9,388 bases of DNA from positions 1 to 9,388 of the forward strand of contig RFHX01000235.1 of NCBI GenBank assembly GCA_003695725.1, written 5' to 3'. The notes under the pieces were generated by a model. The model was not told where the DNA came from and made no database searches. It was given only the letters and a program-made list of their open reading frames with translations. A program made the translations under genes and the position numbers. This document shows, one piece after another, positions 6,558-9,388 of this stretch (position 1 is its first letter; each line of letters starts with the position of its first letter). The DNA comes from Candidatus Schekmanbacteria bacterium. GTDB taxonomy: Bacteria > Schekmanbacteria > GWA2-38-11 > J061.

Positions 6558-7034
6558 TTATTCTTCTACAATCCTTATTTTACAGGGAGATTTCCGAATG
6601 AGATAATCTACGGATGAGCCGTAAATGAATCTTGAGATTTTAGATTTTTTGCTTCTTGTCAGAATTACAAGATCCGGTAAAACTTCTTCGATTTTCTTTA
6701 AAGCTTCTTCTGCAAAATCTCCTCGTTCAATAAACACGGAATATGAAATTTCCTTATTTTTCATTTGTGCTTCTATATTTTCTATCAATGCATATCCTCT
6801 TTGCCGGTATTCTCTCAATATTGTTTCATAAAGTTCTTTTGATTGTCTTTCAGGCAAAAGGTCTGTCTCTCGCATCTTTTCAAAAACGAGGTCGGGGATA
6901 TTGACATCGATGATGAAAAGAATTTCAATTTCTGCATTATTCTCAATTGCTTTTTCAATGGCATAATCGACAGCTCTTGGTGATTGCCTTGTTGACGAGA
7001 GAATAAGCATTATTTTTTTAAGTTTTTCTTCCAT
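6558..7034 (-). CDS. Universal stress protein (UspA fold) with degenerate ATP loop
   Basis: The start is placed at the ATG at 7034, giving 158 residues beginning MEEKLKKIMLILSSTRQS. The frame stays open to an ATG at 7196, but those 54 extra residues lie inside the transporter gene and look nothing like a Usp N-terminus. The remainder has the alpha/beta Usp fold: first strand KIMLILSS, then the IEILFIIDVN strand, a long charged helical middle, PDLVILTRSKKSKISRFIYGSS and the closing SPCKIRIVEE strand. ATP-binding Usps carry G-2x-G-9x-G(S/T) near the end; here the first two glycines align with Thr and Lys and only the final GSS remains, so nucleotide binding is doubtful. Its ATG overlaps the transporter TGA by one base (TGATG), implying coupled expression and perhaps a role linked to the transporter. 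No clear terminator follows the stop. Confidence 0.88.
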   Translation of the reverse strand: MEEKLKKIMLILSSTRQSPRAVDYAIEKAIENNAEIEILFIIDVNIPDLVFEKMRETDLLPERQSKELYETILREYRQRGYALIENIEAQMKNKEISYSVFIERGDFAEEALKKIEEVLPDLVILTRSKKSKISRFIYGSSVDYLIRKSPCKIRIVEE

Positions 7035-8464
7035 CAATAAATAAGTCCTATAAAGGGCCAATAGATTTTTGATATAAGAATAACATTTAAAAGTGATATT
7101 ATTGTAAGGATAAAACCGGGTAATACCATATCTTTGATATTTACATAGCCTGATGAATAAGCTATTGCCGTTGCCGGTGTGCTCATAGGTAGACAAAAAG
7201 CAAGTCCTGATGGAATGGCTATTGCGAATGTCATTACCCGGGCATCTATGCCAAATTGTTTTGCAAGACTAATCCCGAGAGGCATCATAATGGCAACGAC
7301 TGCAGAGTTGCTTATACCTTCAGTGAGATAAAGGGAGACAGCGGCAATAATGACAATTAACCAAAAAGGACTTTTTATATAATTTCCGATAAAAAAATTG
7401 GCTATCCAAAGTGCTGCACCGCTTTTTTCAAGTGCAAAGCCAAGACAGATAGCACCTCCATACATCAATATAATTCCCCAATTTACATTCTCTTCAACAT
7501 CTTTCCATTTAGCAAGTTTAAAGAGAAATACCAATACAACTGCAATAATGGCTATATTTGCAATACCAATTGTTTTGCTGAAAAACATCCAAGCTGTTAT
7601 AGTGGCTAACATAAGAATTGAAATCAGCTTTTCCCTTTGGGTCATCTTCCCCAACACTTTTATTTTCTTTTCCAAATTCTTCTTAGCAGGTGATGTGTCT
7701 TTTATATCAATTCTGAAGAAGAGTAAAAGAATCAAGAATCCGAAGAGGAGATTGATAAATACTATTGGAAATGCTGCTTTTATCCATTCGAAAAAACCTA
7801 TGTAACTGCCTGTTGATTCATATAATATCTCGACCGCTAAAGGATTTCTTGCTCCTCCTAAAAATGTTCCTATACCACCAATTATACATCCCCAAGCAGG
7901 GGCAATAAAGATTGCCTTTGCATAACTGCTTTTTGACGGTTGGAGTTTCAACTCTCTAGCAATTTCAAGAGTGATAGGGAAAATCATTGCTGCAACGGCG
8001 TGCTCTGAAATAAAGTGGCTGAATAAAGCAGTAACAAGAAAGAGAGAGGAAAGAAGCTGAAGAGGTGAATTACCAAAACGGTTTAGTACAAGCAGTGCAA
8101 GACGTGTTGAAAGTCCTGAACTCATCACTGCGGCAGCAAGAATAAATGCTCCTAATATAAAGAAAACTGCTTTATTACCAAAAAGCGCATATGCTTCAGA
8201 ACTTGTCATTATATTTAAAACTGGAAGCAAAACTATTGCGAGCAGACTTGTTATTTGAAGAGGGATTACGGCTGTTACCCAAAAGGTAAGACAAAGAACA
8301 AAAACCGCTATGGCGCTTCTGCCTTCAGAAGTTAATCCTTGCGGAAGAGGCAGGTTCAAAATGATTAAAAAAAGCAGGATAGCTATGGCAATTACAAAAA
8401 AGCGTCTTTTTTCTATGAAAAATCTTAAAGATGAAGCAAAAAAGGAGGACTTGTAATCATTCAT
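7034..8464 (-). CDS. DASS/SLC13-family anion:sodium symporter (sulfate or dicarboxylate type)
   Basis: A polytopic inner-membrane protein of 476 residues with about 11-12 hydrophobic segments, for example near 22-40, 49-68, 99-118, 183-205, 229-250, 280-318, 366-380, 410-425 and 447-468. Two family half-repeats are visible, each with a loop ahead of an AAMxxP-type helix. The second has SNSAVVAIMMP with S385-N386-S387, close to the canonical SNT motif that binds sodium and substrate in VcINDY. The first reads ISEHAVAAMIFP, so S153-E154-H155 stands where SNT is usual. DASS members carry sulfate or C4-C6 carboxylates; lying directly downstream of cysH suggests sulfate or a related oxyanion, which is inference. 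The ATG at 8464 has GAGG at 8476-8473, 8 bases upstream. A strong hairpin occupies the leader. The stop overlaps the Usp start. Confidence 0.9.
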   Translation of the reverse strand: MNDYKSSFFASSLRFFIEKRRFFVIAIAILLFLIILNLPLPQGLTSEGRSAIAVFVLCLTFWVTAVIPLQITSLLAIVLLPVLNIMTSSEAYALFGNKAVFFILGAFILAAAVMSSGLSTRLALLVLNRFGNSPLQLLSSLFLVTALFSHFISEHAVAAMIFPITLEIARELKLQPSKSSYAKAIFIAPAWGCIIGGIGTFLGGARNPLAVEILYESTGSYIGFFEWIKAAFPIVFINLLFGFLILLLFFRIDIKDTSPAKKNLEKKIKVLGKMTQREKLISILMLATITAWMFFSKTIGIANIAIIAVVLVFLFKLAKWKDVEENVNWGIILMYGGAICLGFALEKSGAALWIANFFIGNYIKSPFWLIVIIAAVSLYLTEGISNSAVVAIMMPLGISLAKQFGIDARVMTFAIAIPSGLAFCLPMSTPATAIAYSSGYVNIKDMVLPGFILTIISLLNVILISKIYWPFIGLIY

Positions 8465-8472
8465 TCATAGAG

Positions 8473-8508
8473 CCTCAAAAAAGCTTAAATTTCAAGCTTT
8501 TTTATGAG
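8473..8508 (-). promoter_or_regulatory. Leader hairpin of the transporter gene: attenuator or weak terminator
   Basis: On the - strand AAAAAAGCTT (8503-8494) pairs perfectly with AAGCTTTTTT (8486-8477) around a 7-base loop. After a two-base AT bulge on one side, CTC (8508-8506) can pair with GAG (8476-8474), which is part of the transporter Shine-Dalgarno. The stem is followed on neither strand by a separate U-tract, but its own U6 could serve as one if only the GCTT/AAGC core forms. It starts about 84 bases after the cysH stop and ends 12 bases before the transporter ATG, so no promoter fits downstream of it. Either it modulates read-through from cysH, or it masks the ribosome binding site. 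Confidence 0.55.
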
Positions 8509-8592
8509 CAGGATTTTTAGTCAAATCTATCACATTGTGGGAATTCTCTTCAAGAAGATTTCAAACCTTTTGTTTTGTAAGCTGTATTGATA
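8509..8592. other. cysH-transporter intergenic stretch without a clear signal
   Basis: Reading on the - strand, I find no convincing promoter pair, riboswitch fold or small gene here. TTGAAG followed 17 bases later by ATAGAT is the nearest to a promoter and its -10 is poor. Co-transcription of the transporter with cysH is therefore the simpler reading. Confidence 0.4.
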
Positions 8593-9342
8593 TCAGATGC
8601 CGCTTCCGTCGATATGAATGCCGCATTCTTTTTCGCCGCATTCCCAAGGAAATTTACCAGCCCTCTTGTGCCGTGTTGGGAAGATTGGAATATGGCAAGG
8701 TTGACAACCGATTACTTTATACACTTCTCCATATGGAGATTTATAGTCGTAAAGTTTGTTATAGGGAACATTGTTCTTTTTTATGTATTCATCTACATCC
8801 TTTTCTGTCCAATCGTAGAGGGGATTTATTTTCAAGATTTTTCTGCCTTCCCTTTCTATTATTTCTACCTTTCTTGCATTGGATTTTCTAAATTCTGATT
8901 GATCAAAACGAAGCCCGCTTATCCATACATCGAGGGTTTTCAGTGCCCTTTCATTTGGTTCAACCTTTTTTATTCTGCAGCATCGGCTTCGTCCAAATTT
9001 AGAGTAATAGGGAAATTGGCCAAACTCTCTCTGCAGCTCTTCGAGCTTTTCCTTATCAGGTGTATATCTTTCAATTTTTATATTGTATCTTTTCTCAATC
9101 TCTTCAAGAAGCTCATATGTTTCCTTGAAATGGCAGAGCGTATCAACAAAATAAACACGAAATTCATCTACGACTTTGGAAGTGATGTCGATTATAGCAG
9201 TGCCTGTTTTCTGCAAGCTTGTGCCTATTGCAGCTCTTTTCCCATATTCTTTAAAAGCCCATTCCAGAACTTTGGCAGCCGGCAATTCTTCAAGAAACTC
9301 ATACTTCCTCAATTCATCTGGATACTGTATTACCTGTTCCAT
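8593..9342 (-). CDS. cysH: Assimilatory adenylylsulfate (APS) reductase, iron-sulfur type
   Basis: CysH-family enzymes reduce activated sulfate to sulfite using thioredoxin or glutaredoxin. Four cysteines, C121-C122 and C213/C216 (CC...CQPC), are the [4Fe-4S] ligands that mark APS reductases and are absent from the PAPS-specific enzymes. The catalytic cysteine is C240 in ECGIH near the C-terminus. CCRIKKVEP (121-129), WISGLRFDQS (140-149) and NPLYDWTEKDV (173-183) are family landmarks. The N-terminal nucleotide-binding loop reads TSLQKTGTAIIDI rather than the more familiar SxxxAEDVxLIDM, a variant worth noting but consistent with the fold. The 249-residue length is normal. The ATG at 9342 has AAGGA at 9358-9354, 11 bases away. 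It is probably the first gene of the cysH-transporter-usp unit; only 46 bases upstream are visible, and no firm promoter can be placed in them. Confidence 0.95.
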   Translation of the reverse strand: MEQVIQYPDELRKYEFLEELPAAKVLEWAFKEYGKRAAIGTSLQKTGTAIIDITSKVVDEFRVYFVDTLCHFKETYELLEEIEKRYNIKIERYTPDKEKLEELQREFGQFPYYSKFGRSRCCRIKKVEPNERALKTLDVWISGLRFDQSEFRKSNARKVEIIEREGRKILKINPLYDWTEKDVDEYIKKNNVPYNKLYDYKSPYGEVYKVIGCQPCHIPIFPTRHKRAGKFPWECGEKECGIHIDGSGI

Positions 9343-9388
9343 TTTTTCTTTTATCCTTACAATTTAAATTAAAAGACAACCTCAAGTA

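Noticed and set aside
6519-6558. CCCC/GGGA hairpin followed by T-rich sequence and three copies of ATTTTGT, as a terminator after the stress-protein gene.
   Set aside because: The stem is only 4 bp with a 10-base loop, and the T-rich side lies on the + strand where no gene needs it. The ATTTTGT triplet looks like low-complexity AT sequence.
7035-7196. Upstream extension of the stress-protein frame to an ATG at 7196 (212 residues).
   Set aside because: The extra 54 residues overlap the end of the transporter coding region and do not resemble a Usp N-terminus. The ATG at 7034 begins at the family's normal first strand and is coupled to the transporter stop.
8535-9372. Long + strand open frames opposite cysH (118, 103 and 157 codons).
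   Set aside because: They are antisense shadows of cysH, rich in Phe, Cys and Ile in the manner of reverse-strand translations of AT-rich genes, and cysH is supported by all its iron-sulfur and catalytic cysteines.
1-9388. CRISPR arrays, insertion sequences, tRNA/rRNA genes, phage or toxin-antitoxin modules.
   Set aside because: No regularly spaced repeats, transposase motifs, terminal repeats with target duplications, or structural RNA signatures were seen on either strand.

Overview
The window is an AT-rich, gene-dense piece of a bacterial chromosome with eight complete protein genes. It looks like core chromosome rather than a mobile island: there are no transposases, phage genes, tRNA or rRNA genes, or CRISPR repeats. 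A lipoprotein signal on one gene suggests a diderm (Gram-negative) bacterium. The gene set (an iron-sulfur APS reductase, a TatD–radical SAM fusion, a DASS anion transporter, a universal stress protein) would suit a low-GC deltaproteobacterium-like or related uncultivated lineage. That placement is an inference; no 16S or marker phylogeny can be done here.

Left block, + strand, about 81-6073: a candidate promoter precedes a tight four-gene operon. In order these are radA (recombination helicase), a lipoprotein made of an eight-bladed beta-propeller, metG (methionyl-tRNA synthetase with C-terminal tRNA-binding domain), and a TatD-family nuclease fused in frame to a radical SAM domain. Joints are a 14-base overlap, an 11-base gap and an ATGA overlap, so the genes are probably co-transcribed and partly translationally coupled. 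Bases 1-80 may hold the last codons of an upstream gene, followed by short direct repeats.

Middle, 6074-6557: a single gene for an HU-type nucleoid protein on the - strand converges on the operon. It has a perfect-consensus sigma-70 type promoter, a strong Shine-Dalgarno and a Rho-independent terminator whose U-tract abuts the stop codon of the TatD fusion. Its 5' leader and 3' UTR are complementary over 12 + 6 bases, including part of the ribosome binding site. I see this as the least expected regulatory signal in the window.

Right block, - strand, 9342 down to 6558: cysH (APS reductase), a DASS/SLC13 anion transporter, and a UspA-fold protein whose start overlaps the transporter stop by one base. 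Together they read as a small sulfate-assimilation locus: the transporter is a candidate sulfate (or related oxyanion) importer and CysH reduces APS to sulfite. The transporter has an altered first substrate/sodium motif (SEH in place of SNT), the stress protein has lost most of its ATP-loop glycines, and a 10-bp hairpin sits in the transporter leader next to its Shine-Dalgarno.

Nothing here proves a wholly new system. The points most worth following are the HU UTR pairing, the TatD–radical SAM fusion, the cysteine-lined propeller, the SEH transporter motif and a possible internal start in metG.
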